DNA of 64,000 nt from Streptomyces zhaozhouensis (GCF_900230195.1 NZ_OCNE01000001.1:248001-312000); one strand, 5' to 3'; counted from the first letter of the stretch, positions 47,923 through 56,736 are shown. Made by a program: numbers and translations. Notes: a model not told the origin generated them from the letters alone.

Positions 47923-50246
47923 ACGCGATGCGACTGGGCGACATCCGGACGTCGCTGGCGGCCTGGCTGGCCACCGTGCTGGCCTCCGTCTCGCTGCTGC
48001 CGCTGGTCGACGGCGCCGACTGGCTGGTGCAGGGCGCGTTGCTGCTGCTGACGCAGACCGGCGTGGGGGTGCTGCTGCGGCACTCCAGGCTCTCGTCGGC
48101 GCTGGTCGCGCTCGCCCAGCTGGCGACGGGCGTGGTGCTGCTGACGCTGGTCTCGGCCAGGGAGTACGCGCTGGCCGGGCTGGTGCCGACGCCCGCGGTG
48201 CTCGAACGGTTCGGGCAGTTGCTGACGGCCGGCGGCGAGGACATAGGCCGCTACACCACGCCGGCGCCGGCGACCGAGGGCATCCGGCTGCTGATCTGGG
48301 CCGGGGTGCTGCTGGTGGGGCTGCTGGTCGACCTGCTCGCGGTGCCGCTGCGGAACGCGGCGGCGGCCGGGCTGCCGCTGCTGGCGCTCTACTCGGTGGC
48401 CGCCGGCGTCGGCCAGGACGCCGCCGGCTGGGGGTACTTCGCCGCGGCCGGTCTCGGCTATCTGGTGCTGCTGCTCAGCGAGGGCAGGGAACGTCTCAGC
48501 CACTGGGGCCTGTTCTACGGCGGGGCCGGCGGCGGGCGGTGGATGTCGCCGCGCGACATGGCGATGTCCGCCGGGCCCCGGGCGCGCGCCGGGCGGCGCA
48601 TCGGGGCGCTGGCCCTGGGCGCGGCCCTGCTCACCCCGCTGCTGCTGCCGGGGCTCGGCGGCGGGCTGCTCGACGTGGACAACGACGGGCGCTCCGGGCT
48701 CGGCGAGGACGGGACGATCTCCGTCGATCCGGTGGTGGCGCTGAAGGACCAGCTCAACCAGCCGGAGAACGTCCGGCTGCTGACCTACACCACGGACGGC
48801 GACCCGCAGGAGATGTATCTGCGGCTGATGGCGCTCGACCAGTTCAACGGCTCGGAGTGGGCCTCGTCCGACTGGCACGAGGACGAGGTGCCCCCGGCGC
48901 CGTGGACCGTGACCGGGCTCGGCCGCGACATCGCCTCCACCCGGGCGGTGACCGAGGTCCGCGCCTCGGACGTCTACGCCCAGCCGTCGCTGCCCGTGCC
49001 CTACCCCGCCACCTCGATCGCCGCGGAGGGCGACTGGTCCTTCGACCGCGGCTCCCAGACGCTGGTCTCGGACGAGGCCGCGCTCAGCAGCAGGGGCCTG
49101 GGCTACCGGGTCGACCATCTGACGGTCGAGCCGACCGCCGGGCAGTTGGCCGGGGCGCCCGAGCCCCCGGAGGACTTCCGCGAGTACTACACGCGGGTCC
49201 CCGACAACCTGCCGGACGAGGTGGCCGCGACGGCGGCCGAGATCACCGGCGACGCGGCGAACGACCACGAGCGGGCCGTCGCCCTCCAGGAGTGGTTCAC
49301 CCAGAGCGGCGGCTTCCGGTACGACACCCGGGTGGACTCCGGCACGGGGACGGAGGCGATCGTCAACTTCCTCGAACGCAGGGAGGGGTTCTGCGTCCAC
49401 TTCGCCTTCACCATGGCGGCGATGGCCCGTTCGCTGGACATCCCGGCGCAGGTCGCGGTCGGTTTCACCCCGGGAACGCGGAACGCCGCCGGCGCCTACG
49501 AGGTGGGCGCGCACAACGCCCACGCCTGGCCGGAGCTGTACTTCGAGGGCGTGGGCTGGGTCAGGTTCGAGCCCACTCCCGGGCAGGGGAACACCCCGGA
49601 GTACAGCCGGCCGCTGCCACCGGAGCAGGAGGAGGAGACGGGAGAGCCGGACCCGACCGAGCGGCCGGAGCCGACGGAGCCGACGCCCGACCCCTCTTCC
49701 GCCGACCCGGACCGTTGCGACCCGGCGCTCGACGGGGCGTGCGGGGAGGAGCCGCGCACGCCGGAGGACGACGGGGACGAGGCCGGCTTCCCCCTGTGGC
49801 CGACGCTCGGGATCGGGGGCGGCGTGCTGCTGCTGGCGCTGCTGGTCACGGGCCCGCTGCTGTGGCGGACCAGGGTCAGGGCGCGGCGGCTGGCGCCGGG
49901 CGCCGGCCCGTTGGACGCCTGGCGCGAGCTGACGGACAGCGCGTGGGACTACGGGATCGAGCCGCACCCGAGTGAGACCCCCCGGCAGGCGGCCGAGCGG
50001 ATCGTGCGCGTCGCCCGGCTCGACGCGGAGGCCGCCGCGGCGGTGCGGGAGCTGGCGACGGCGGTGGAGGCGGAGCTGTTCGCGCCGCCCTCCGACGCCT
50101 CGGGGGAGCCCGCCTCGCGGTCCGGGTGGGAGCGGCCGCTCGCCCTGGTCAGGGCGGGCCTGGGGACCGGGCTGCCCCGGCACTCACGGCTGCGCGCGCT
50201 GCTGCTCCCCCGTTCGGCCAGTCGGGTGATACCGCGCCGTGCGTGA
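47919..50246 (+). CDS. TgpA-like transglutaminase membrane protein
   Basis: The 775-residue protein has about six N-terminal membrane helices, a transglutaminase-like domain facing outside (about 440-560), a Pro/Glu/Thr-rich linker, one more helix (about 630-650) and a DUF4129-type cytoplasmic end. Catalytic Cys492 is in R-E-G-F-C-V-H-F, and His535 in N-A-H-A-W-P-E-L. The expected acid position reads F-E-P-T-P-G. GTG at 47919 overlaps the DUF58 stop (GTGA); ATG at 47928 is an equally possible start. With moxR and the DUF58 gene it forms an operon that ends at a double hairpin. Confidence 0.9.
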   Translation: MNAMRLGDIRTSLAAWLATVLASVSLLPLVDGADWLVQGALLLLTQTGVGVLLRHSRLSSALVALAQLATGVVLLTLVSAREYALAGLVPTPAVLERFGQLLTAGGEDIGRYTTPAPATEGIRLLIWAGVLLVGLLVDLLAVPLRNAAAAGLPLLALYSVAAGVGQDAAGWGYFAAAGLGYLVLLLSEGRERLSHWGLFYGGAGGGRWMSPRDMAMSAGPRARAGRRIGALALGAALLTPLLLPGLGGGLLDVDNDGRSGLGEDGTISVDPVVALKDQLNQPENVRLLTYTTDGDPQEMYLRLMALDQFNGSEWASSDWHEDEVPPAPWTVTGLGRDIASTRAVTEVRASDVYAQPSLPVPYPATSIAAEGDWSFDRGSQTLVSDEAALSSRGLGYRVDHLTVEPTAGQLAGAPEPPEDFREYYTRVPDNLPDEVAATAAEITGDAANDHERAVALQEWFTQSGGFRYDTRVDSGTGTEAIVNFLERREGFCVHFAFTMAAMARSLDIPAQVAVGFTPGTRNAAGAYEVGAHNAHAWPELYFEGVGWVRFEPTPGQGNTPEYSRPLPPEQEEETGEPDPTERPEPTEPTPDPSSADPDRCDPALDGACGEEPRTPEDDGDEAGFPLWPTLGIGGGVLLLALLVTGPLLWRTRVRARRLAPGAGPLDAWRELTDSAWDYGIEPHPSETPRQAAERIVRVARLDAEAAAAVRELATAVEAELFAPPSDASGEPASRSGWERPLALVRAGLGTGLPRHSRLRALLLPRSASRVIPRRA

Positions 50247-50343
50247 GCGCGGGCGGCGCCCGGTCGCCCCGAAAGGGTGAACGCGCGCCCCGGCGCACCA
50301 CCCGCGGGAGGGTGCGCCGGGACGGCGCGTCGGGGGCTCGGGG

Positions 50344-50383
50344 CCCCCGCCCGTCCGGCACCCGGGTGCCGGACGGGCGGGGG
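50344..50383. terminator. 40-base perfect palindrome, likely terminator
   Basis: Twenty bases (50344-50363) are followed without a gap by their exact complement (50364-50383), rich in G and C. It sits 98 bases after the transglutaminase gene stop and faces the opposing DUF3040 gene. It is one of the longest perfect dyads in the window. Confidence 0.8.
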
Positions 50384-50393
50384 AAAGCCGAAA

Positions 50394-50416
50394 GGGCCGC
50401 CCGATGGGGGCGGCCC
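50394..50416. terminator. Second hairpin between tgpA-like and DUF3040 genes
   Basis: GGGCCGCCC (50394-50402) and its complement (50408-50416) with a 5-base loop. With the adjacent 40-base palindrome it forms a tandem insulator between convergent genes. Confidence 0.6.
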
Positions 50417-50469
50417 CTTGGAACACGCGCCGATCAGGCGCTGAGGGAAAAGCCTGGGTGACCCGGGGG

Positions 50470-50868
50470 TCACTCGTCTCGTGCGTCCCTGCGGCGCTGC
50501 CAGCGGTCCTCGATGCGGGTCATCATCGACCGACGCTTCGGGGCGCGCTGCCGCCGACCCCCCATGGCCGCTCGGGCCTGCGGGTCTCCCTGCTGCACCG
50601 GCGCCCTGCGCCAGCCGGTCACCGCGATCACCGCACAGCCGAGCATGATCAGGAAGCCGACCACGCTCAGCCAGATGAGCTGGGCGACCATGCCCCCCAT
50701 GAGGAGGCCGATGCCCAGCACAAAACCGGCAATCGCCTGGTAGACCCGCTTGCGCGTGACGGTGCGCAGCTCCGAGCCCTCAAGCGTCGTCGCGAACTTG
50801 GGATCTTCGGCGTACAGCGCCTGCTCCATTTGTTCGAGCATGCGCTGCTCGTGGTCCGAGAGCGGCAC
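50470..50868 (-). CDS. DUF3040 membrane protein
   Basis: The 132-residue protein begins M-P-L-S-D-H-E-Q-R-M-L-E-Q-M-E-Q-A-L, the DUF3040 signature (L-S-x-x-E-x-x-x-L). Two membrane helices (about 43-60 and 63-85) and a basic C-terminus follow. DUF3040 proteins are common in actinobacteria and sit near division genes; function is unknown. GTG at 50868 has GGAGGA 5-7 bases upstream. Confidence 0.9.
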   Translation of the reverse strand: MPLSDHEQRMLEQMEQALYAEDPKFATTLEGSELRTVTRKRVYQAIAGFVLGIGLLMGGMVAQLIWLSVVGFLIMLGCAVIAVTGWRRAPVQQGDPQARAAMGGRRQRAPKRRSMMTRIEDRWQRRRDARDE

Positions 50869-51070
50869 GGAGTCCTCCTACTCGTCGGTCGCGGTGGCGA
50901 CCGTTTCCGACCCTTCAAGGATAGGCAGGTAAGTGTTCCTGTGAAACCCACCCCTGTACGCCAATTTCGCCCACCCCGCCGGCTCACCGGACACCGGGGG
51001 TGGTCGTCTTCTTCCCCTGGTAGCCACGGGTCATGCCGGAGGGCTGATCCCGATGATACGAGGAGTCGGA

Positions 51071-51868
51071 CTATGGTTCGCCCGGAAGCTCGGCCAACAC
51101 GTGCAGCTGCCCCGCCACCGCCTGGAAGGCGGGGTGCCCGGCGGCCTCCGACTCCAGCCGGGCCAGCGCGGCCGCCGCGTCGGGCTCGGCGTCCCACGGC
51201 GTGCCCGGCAGCAGGTCCTCGAAGACCCGCACCCCGTGCACCTGGCCGGGGACGAGGCCCGCGGCGGACAGCAGGGCCGTCAGCCGCTCCACCGTGAACC
51301 GGTGCGGCACCGGATCGCCGGCGCCCCACCGCCCGGACGGGTCGGCCAGCGCCGTGCGCGCCTCGGTGAACCGGCCGGCCAGCGCACGGGCCAGCACCGC
51401 GCCGCCGGCCCCGGCCGCCAGCACGCTCAGGGTGCCGCCCGCCGGCCGCAGCGTCGACGCGACCGCGCGCAAGCCCGCGCCCGGGTCCTCGACGTGCTCC
51501 AGCACGCCGTGGCAGAGCACCAGGTCGAACGCGCCGCGCCCGGTGACCTCCGCGACGTCCTGGGTGTCGCCCTGGACGCCGCGCACCGCGTCGGCCACGT
51601 CCTCCTCCGCCGCCCTGCGCTCCAGGGCGAAGAGCGCGTCGGGGCTCGGGTCGACGACCGTGACCCGGTGGCCGAGGCCGGCCACCGGCACCGCGAAGCT
51701 GCCGCTGCCGCCGCCCAGGTCCAGCACGTCGAGGCCGTCCCGGCCGGCTCGCCGCGAGCGCTCCCGCAGCGCGCGCCGCAGGACGTCCCACACCACTCCC
51801 CCGCGCGCGGCGGCGGGCGGCCCGGACGACGGGTCGCCCGTGGGACGGGCGCGCGACGGTGACGGCAT
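51071..51868 (-). CDS. SAM-dependent methyltransferase
   Basis: The 265-residue class I methyltransferase has motif I L-D-L-G-G-G-S-G-S-F near 48, an acidic residue ending strand 2 in V-V-D-P-S-P near 70, and motif IV region F-D-L-V-L-C-H-G-V-L-E-H-V-E near 115. The pattern resembles UbiE/small-molecule O- or C-methyltransferases; the substrate is unknown. ATG at 51868 has GAGGAG about 9 bases upstream. It lies 41 bases after the HEPN gene on the same strand and is likely its operon partner. Confidence 0.88.
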   Translation of the reverse strand: MPSPSRARPTGDPSSGPPAAARGGVVWDVLRRALRERSRRAGRDGLDVLDLGGGSGSFAVPVAGLGHRVTVVDPSPDALFALERRAAEEDVADAVRGVQGDTQDVAEVTGRGAFDLVLCHGVLEHVEDPGAGLRAVASTLRPAGGTLSVLAAGAGGAVLARALAGRFTEARTALADPSGRWGAGDPVPHRFTVERLTALLSAAGLVPGQVHGVRVFEDLLPGTPWDAEPDAAAALARLESEAAGHPAFQAVAGQLHVLAELPGEP

Positions 51869-51909
51869 GGCGCGGTGCTCCTCGCTTGACGTGGCAGGGC
51901 GCCACCAGC

Positions 51910-52380
51910 CTACTTCGCGCCCCGCCCCCCGGCGTCGTGGTCGGCCCTCAGCACCGGCTGCCGCAGCAGCGCCTCCTCCACCAGCCGCAGGAAGAAGCCG
52001 GCGGCGCGGCGGAGTTCGTCCGCGTCCGGGCGGGTGACCACGCCGCGTATCCCGGCGTCTATCCGCGCCCTGCGGTCGGCGCTGCCGGCGAAGAGCGCGC
52101 TCCACTCGGCGAACTCGGGCGCCACCTCGGGCAGCACCTCCCAGACGCTGCGGATGCGGCGCCGGCCCCGGGGGGACAGGTCGGGACGCGCGCGCACGGC
52201 GAGCACCGCCGCGGCCGCGCGCAGCGCGGCGAGATGGGCCGCGACGAAGGCCTCGCCCTCGTCCGGCAGGACGGACGCCTCCTCCAGGCCGCGCTCGGCC
52301 TGGGCCAGCAGGTCCAGCGCGGCGGGCGGCGCGGGCGCCCGGCGCGGCACGGGGTGCACATCGGTCGGGAGTCCGGTCAT
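51910..52380 (-). CDS. SAV_6107-type HEPN-domain protein
   Basis: The 156-residue helical protein has L-D-L-L-A-Q-A-E-R-G-L, A-F-V-A-A-H-L-A-A-L-R-A-A-A-A-V-L and V-L-P-E-V-A-P-E-F-A-E-W, the pattern of the actinobacterial SAV_6107 HEPN family. No R-x4-6-H catalytic motif of nuclease HEPN proteins is visible, so it may be a non-catalytic member. ATG at 52380 has GGAGG 6 bases upstream. It is divergent from the tetR gene across 141 bases and precedes the methyltransferase. Function unknown. Confidence 0.82.
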   Translation of the reverse strand: MTGLPTDVHPVPRRAPAPPAALDLLAQAERGLEEASVLPDEGEAFVAAHLAALRAAAAVLAVRARPDLSPRGRRRIRSVWEVLPEVAPEFAEWSALFAGSADRRARIDAGIRGVVTRPDADELRRAAGFFLRLVEEALLRQPVLRADHDAGGRGAK

Positions 52381-52473
52381 GACGAGCCTCCAGTCAGTCG
52401 CCATTCAGCGGTCCAACGTCTCGAGCGTTCTGCGCCGTACGCGCAGTTGTCGGACATGGTGGCCCATGGCACT

Positions 52474-52519
52474 GACAATCCCCGTCGCACGGCCTCTGGC
52501 CAGGGACGAGACAATCCCC
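52474..52519. promoter_or_regulatory. Direct repeat GACAATCCCC x2 upstream of tetR
   Basis: Identical 10-mers at 52474-52483 and 52510-52519 are 36 bases apart; the second ends 2 bases before the tetR ATG. A dyad CATGG-N4-CCATG at 52455-52468, with flanking TTGTC (52447) and GACAA (52474), lies just upstream. They are candidate operators for the adjacent TetR protein. Confidence 0.4.
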
Positions 52520-52521
52520 CC

Positions 52522-53148
52522 ATGACAGATACGAGCCCTCGGCGCAGCGCCACCCGGCAGCGGATCTACCGCGCCGCCATACCCCTCTTCGCCGAACAGG
52601 GCCTCACCGCCACGACGGTGGAGCAGATCGCCGAGCGGGCCGGCGTCGCCAAGGGCACGGTGTACTACAACTTCGCCGGCAAGACGGAGCTGTTCGAGGC
52701 GCTGCTGCGGGACGGCGTCGAGCCGTTGACCTTCGCGCTGCGCCGTTCGGCCGCGATGGCGCCGGGCGGGGCCATGGCCGCGCTGGAGGGCATGGCGGGG
52801 GCCGGGATCGCCTTCGTCGCCGCGCAGCCGGACTTAGCGCGGCTGCTGGTGACCGAGCAGTGGCGCGGCAGCAGGGCGGGGCATCCGATGCTGGCGGCGG
52901 CGCGGCGCCGGGTGGCGGGCGTGGTCGAGGAGGTGCTGGAGGAGGGGGTGAAGGCCGGGGAGTTGCGGGCCGACCTGGATGTGCAGCTGACCTCGGGCGC
53001 GTTGGTGGGCCTGGTGGTGCTGGGGGCGCTCGACTGGCAGATGTTCCACCCCGAGCGCCGTCCGGACGAGGTGCGGCGGGCGCTGGCGACGGTGCTGCGC
53101 GGCCGGTTGGACGCGGTGGAGGAACGAGACATGGGCGGCGGACGATGA
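52522..53148 (+). CDS. TetR-family transcriptional regulator
   Basis: The 208-residue protein has an N-terminal TetR helix-turn-helix (about 10-55), with R-I-Y-R-A-A-I-P-L-F, T-V-E-Q-I-A-E-R-A-G-V and G-T-V-Y-Y-N-F. The rest is a helical ligand-binding domain ending E-E-R-D-M-G-G-G-R. No SD precedes the ATG at 52522, so translation may be leaderless or the start may differ. Its stop overlaps the FAD-oxidoreductase gene (ATGA), so it probably represses its own unit and perhaps the divergent HEPN-methyltransferase pair. Ligand unknown. Confidence 0.9.
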   Translation: MTDTSPRRSATRQRIYRAAIPLFAEQGLTATTVEQIAERAGVAKGTVYYNFAGKTELFEALLRDGVEPLTFALRRSAAMAPGGAMAALEGMAGAGIAFVAAQPDLARLLVTEQWRGSRAGHPMLAAARRRVAGVVEEVLEEGVKAGELRADLDVQLTSGALVGLVVLGALDWQMFHPERRPDEVRRALATVLRGRLDAVEERDMGGGR

Positions 53149-54599
53149 CGGCGGACGGGCCGGTGGTGGTGGTCGGCGCGGGGATGGGCGCGATGGCGGC
53201 GGCGGCCAGGCTGGCGACGGCGGGGCGCGCGGTCGTGGTGCTGGAGCGCGCGGAGACGCACGGGGGCGCGTTGGGGCGGCTGACGCGCGACGGCTTCGCC
53301 TTCGACACCGGACCCGGGCTGCTCCAGCTGCCCGCGGTCTGGCGTGACCTCTTCCTCAAGACGGCGCCGAGGGGCAGGGGCAGGCCGCCCGGCGAACTGG
53401 CCGACCGCGTCGACCTGCGGGAGGTGACGGATCCCGCGGTGGAGCACCGGTTCGACGACGGGCGGGTGGCGCGGCTGCCCGGGCTGTCGCCCGGCGGGGT
53501 GCGGCGGGCGCTGGACGGGGTGTGGGGAGCGGGTGCCGGCGAACGGTGGGGCGCGCTGCTCGGCCGCGCGCGGGGCGCCTGGGAGGAGAGCCGACGGCCG
53601 CTCTTCGAGGAACCGCTGACCTCGACGGCGCGGCGGGACGCGCTGCACGCCGAGCGCTACCCCGCACGCCGGCGCGGGGTGGTGCGCCGGCGTGCGCCGA
53701 GCCTGGCCGAGATGGCGCGGGCCGAGTTGGGCGACCCGGCGCTGGCCTCCCTGTTGACGGCGACGGCCGAGGAGTACGGCCTCGACCCGGCGCGCGCGCC
53801 GGCCGACGCCGCCGTGCTGGCGTACGTGGAGCAGACGTTCGGCACCTGGTACCCGGTGGGCGGGATGCGGGCACTGGCCGACGCGCTGCGGGAACGGTGC
53901 GAGGCGCGCGGGGTGGCCTTCCGGTTCGGCGCCGAGGTGGCGGGGGTGCTGGCCGCGGGCGAGCGGGTCGCCGGCGTCCGGCTGGCCGGGGGCGAGACCG
54001 TGGCCGCCGACGCGGTGGTGTGGGGAGCGCCGCGCGCCGGCGTGCGCGCCGTGGGGCAGAGCCGGTTCACGCTCTTTCTCGCGCTGGACGGAGCGCGTCC
54101 TCCGGGAACCGCCCACCGCACGCTGCTGCACGCCCCCCGGCGCGGTACACCCGCGGTCCGGGTGCTGCGCCCCGACGACGCGACGCTGCGGCCCGGTCCC
54201 GACGTGGAGACCGCCGTGGTCTCCGCCCCCGCGCCGGCGCACGGCGCCGACGGCCTGGACTGGTCGGACGCCGCGCTGGTCGCGCGGTGGCGGGAACGGC
54301 TGCTCACCGCGACCGAGCGGGCGGGCCTCGGCCTGCGGGAACGGGTGCGGTGGTCGGAGTGCCGCACCCCGCTGGATGTGCAGCGCGAGACGGGGGCGCC
54401 CGGTGGGATCATCGCGCCCCCGGCGCTGGCGGGCGCGGACGGCGCGTTCCTCGCCGCCCCCAACAGCGGCCGGCTGGCCGGCCTTTACCGGGTCGGCGCG
54501 GCCGCGCACCCCGGTGGCGGGCTGCCGCACGTGGGGATGTCCGGCGCCCTGGCCGCCGGGCTGATCGTGGAGGGGCCCGACTGGCGCGGCTCCTACTGA
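53145..54599 (+). CDS. CrtI-like FAD-dependent oxidoreductase
   Basis: The 484-residue protein resembles phytoene desaturase/NAD(P)-binding amine-oxidase-like flavoproteins. A Rossmann G-A-G-M-G-A motif is at 11-16 with Glu34 ending strand 2, G-G-A-L-G-R-L at 40-46 and D-T-G-P-G-L-L at 54-60. F-G-T-W-Y-P-V-G-G-M (near 232) and the C-terminal A-A-H-P-G-G-G-L-P-H-V (near 455) match the substrate and FAD-closing parts of CrtI enzymes. There is no carotenoid gene nearby, so the substrate is open. It is coupled to the TetR gene by ATGA. Confidence 0.86.
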   Translation: MTADGPVVVVGAGMGAMAAAARLATAGRAVVVLERAETHGGALGRLTRDGFAFDTGPGLLQLPAVWRDLFLKTAPRGRGRPPGELADRVDLREVTDPAVEHRFDDGRVARLPGLSPGGVRRALDGVWGAGAGERWGALLGRARGAWEESRRPLFEEPLTSTARRDALHAERYPARRRGVVRRRAPSLAEMARAELGDPALASLLTATAEEYGLDPARAPADAAVLAYVEQTFGTWYPVGGMRALADALRERCEARGVAFRFGAEVAGVLAAGERVAGVRLAGGETVAADAVVWGAPRAGVRAVGQSRFTLFLALDGARPPGTAHRTLLHAPRRGTPAVRVLRPDDATLRPGPDVETAVVSAPAPAHGADGLDWSDAALVARWRERLLTATERAGLGLRERVRWSECRTPLDVQRETGAPGGIIAPPALAGADGAFLAAPNSGRLAGLYRVGAAAHPGGGLPHVGMSGALAAGLIVEGPDWRGSY

Positions 54600-54607
54600 C
54601 CCCGCGC

Positions 54608-54633
54608 GGCGCGCGACCGCCCGGCCGCGCGCC
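54608..54633. terminator. Hairpin between convergent genes
   Basis: GGCGCGCG (54608-54615) and its complement (54626-54633) with a 10-base loop, 9 bases after the oxidoreductase stop and facing the opposing membrane-protein gene. Confidence 0.45.
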
Positions 54634-54689
54634 GGTCGAGGGCCCGGCGGGGCCACCGCCCGACCGGCGCAGCGGCACTCGCGCCCGGC

Positions 54690-55778
54690 TCAACGACCGT
54701 CGTAGTGCCCCTCGTTGGGATAGTAGCCGCCCTGCCGCGAGGGGTCGTAACCGGGCTGCTGCCCGTACGGGTCGGCGGCCGGCTGCTGCGGGTAGCCGTA
54801 GCCCAGCGGGTCGTCGGCGACGCCCCCGCGCTGCTGCGGGACCCAGACGCCGCCGGGCGGGGTCTCCTGGTAGTAGGAGGCGTCCGCCGACCCGCCGGCC
54901 GGCCAGCCGCCGGCCGCCGCCGGGTCGCCGCCGTAGCCGTCGGCCCCGGCTCCCTGCGGGGAGCCCGCCTGGTCGGCCCAGCCGGTCTGGTACCCGTAGC
55001 CGTCGGTCCCGCCGGCGAGGTACTGGCCCTGCTCGCTGTAGCCGGTGGCGCCGGCGTAGTTGTCCTGGTAGGCGCCGGGGTACGGCTCGGTGTACGCGGT
55101 CTCGGCCGCGGGGTCCCGATAGACGTCGCCATAGCCGTTGCCGTACGCGGCGGCGTGCGCCGGGGCGATGTACTCGTCGCGGGGGCCGGCGTCCTGCCCC
55201 GGGAAGTCGCCGTACTCGCCGCCGCCCGGGGTGTCGCGGGCGAACTCCTCGCCGGCGGGGCCCCGTTCCGCTCCGGGGTCCTGCTCGGCGCCGAACCTCT
55301 CGCCCTCGAAGCCCCGCTCGCCCGCGAAACCGTGGTCGTTCCCGGGACGCGGGTCGGCGTCGAAGCCCTGCTCGCCCCCGAAGTCCTGCCGGGGGAACTC
55401 CGCCGTGGCGAAGTCGCCCTCCGGCTCGCCGCCCGGGGCCGTCGGCGGCGGGGGCGGCGCCGCGCCGGCCTCCCCCTCGGCGTCCTCGGGGCGCGGGTCG
55501 CGGCGCCGCCGGCTGGTGCCCGGCTTGCCGCCGAGCGCCCAGCCGGTGGAGAAGCCGCGCCGGAAGGAGAGCGTCACGAAGGTCTGCCCGGTGGCGAACG
55601 CCACGGCGCCCAACGCGATCACGGGCACCGAGGGCAGCAGCACCCCCACCACCACGCCGAGGAAGCCGCAGAAGGCGACCAACCGCCAGCGCAGTCTGGC
55701 CTTGTACTGGAGCAGGACCTCACCGAGCAGCCACAGGGCCACGAATCCGAACGCGATGTAGAGGACCGTCCAGCCCAT
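54690..55778 (-). CDS. Membrane protein with long disordered Tyr/Gly/Gln-rich tail
   Basis: The 362-residue protein has three membrane helices in its first 75 residues (about 3-20, 33-49, 52-72), an Arg-rich boundary (R-R-R-R-D-P-R), and about 265 residues of low-complexity sequence. This tail goes from Pro/Glu/Asp/Phe-rich to Tyr/Gly/Gln-rich, with many G-Y-G, Y-Q-x and P-Q-Q elements, ending Y-Y-P-N-E-G-H-Y-D-G-R. The tail is on the cytoplasmic side if the helices are oriented by the positive-inside rule. ATG at 55778 has GAGAGGGG upstream. It is 22 bases downstream of metF's stop. No family recognised. Confidence 0.78.
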   Translation of the reverse strand: MGWTVLYIAFGFVALWLLGEVLLQYKARLRWRLVAFCGFLGVVVGVLLPSVPVIALGAVAFATGQTFVTLSFRRGFSTGWALGGKPGTSRRRRDPRPEDAEGEAGAAPPPPPTAPGGEPEGDFATAEFPRQDFGGEQGFDADPRPGNDHGFAGERGFEGERFGAEQDPGAERGPAGEEFARDTPGGGEYGDFPGQDAGPRDEYIAPAHAAAYGNGYGDVYRDPAAETAYTEPYPGAYQDNYAGATGYSEQGQYLAGGTDGYGYQTGWADQAGSPQGAGADGYGGDPAAAGGWPAGGSADASYYQETPPGGVWVPQQRGGVADDPLGYGYPQQPAADPYGQQPGYDPSRQGGYYPNEGHYDGR

Positions 55779-55799
55779 GAGGCCCCTCTCCGCAATGAG

Positions 55800-56726
55800 C
55801 TAGGACCGCTGGTGCAGTCCCAGGTTCTTGTAGACGTCCAGCGTTGCCGTGGAGTGACTTGACGTGTTCAGCGTGATGAAGTGCAGGCCGGGAATGTCCT
55901 CGTCCATCAACCGCGCACACAACTCGGTGGCGAACTCGATCCCGACCGAGCGTACAGCCATCGGATCGTCCTTGACCGCGAGGATGCGTCTTTTCAGGTC
56001 AGGGGGGACGCTCGTGTTGCTGAGCTCCTGGAAGCGGTCGATCTGACGGGCGTTGGTGATCGGCATGATCTCGGGGATGATCGGCGTCGCACAGCCGGCG
56101 GCGGCCACCCGGTCGCGCAGCCTGAGGTAGTCCTCGGCGCGGAAGAACATCTGGGTGATCGCGAAGTCGGCGCCGGCGCGGCACTTCTCCACGAAGTAGC
56201 GGATGTCGGTCTCCCAGTCCAGCGACCTCGGGTGCATCTCGGGGAACGCGGCGACGCCCACGCAGAAGTCGCCCGACTCCTTGATCAGCCGTACCAGTTC
56301 GGCGGCGTAGCTGACGCCCTCGGGGTGGCGGACCCACTCCGCCATCGGGTCGCCCGGCGGGTCGCCGCGCAGCGCCAGCATGTTGCGGATGCCGGCGTCG
56401 GCGTACTGCCCGACGATGTTGCGCAGCTCGGCGACCGAGTGCTGGACGGCGGTGAGATGGGCGACGGGGGTCAGGGTGGTCTCCGTGGCGATCCGCTCGG
56501 TGGCCCTCACGGTGCGCTCCCGGGAGCTGCCGCCGGCGCCGTAGGTCACGGAGACGAACGTGGGTGCCACCGCCTCGACGCGGCGGATGGCGTTCCACAG
56601 GGTCTTCTCGCCCTGTTCGGTCTTCGGTGGCGAAAACTCGAAGGAAAACGATCGCTCGCCGGCGGCGAGTAGATCGCGAACGGTCGCTGCGCGACCCGAC
56701 ATGGTGCTCGGAATCCCAAGGGCCAT
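55800..56726 (-). CDS. metF: Methylenetetrahydrofolate reductase [NAD(P)H]
   Basis: MetF reduces 5,10-methylene-THF to 5-methyl-THF, feeding methionine synthesis. The 308-residue TIM-barrel flavoprotein has F-S-F-E-F-S-P-P-K (near 26), [10 protein letters not shown] near 52, L-A-L-R-G-D-P-P near 110 and F-A-I-T-Q-M-F-F near 180. ATG at 56726 (M-A-L-G-I-P-S) is chosen because Streptomyces MetF proteins start similarly, although no SD is visible; ATG at 56702 is the alternative. The thiE stop is 10 bases upstream, so thiE-metF is likely one transcript. Confidence 0.95.
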   Translation of the reverse strand: MALGIPSTMSGRAATVRDLLAAGERSFSFEFSPPKTEQGEKTLWNAIRRVEAVAPTFVSVTYGAGGSSRERTVRATERIATETTLTPVAHLTAVQHSVAELRNIVGQYADAGIRNMLALRGDPPGDPMAEWVRHPEGVSYAAELVRLIKESGDFCVGVAAFPEMHPRSLDWETDIRYFVEKCRAGADFAITQMFFRAEDYLRLRDRVAAAGCATPIIPEIMPITNARQIDRFQELSNTSVPPDLKRRILAVKDDPMAVRSVGIEFATELCARLMDEDIPGLHFITLNTSSHSTATLDVYKNLGLHQRS

Positions 56727-56736
56727 GGCAGGAAGG

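Noticed and set aside
52860..53144. Upstream extension of the CrtI-like oxidoreductase within tetR.
   Set aside because: It overlaps the TetR coding region in another frame and lacks family sequence; the Rossmann motif begins ten residues after the ATG at 53145.
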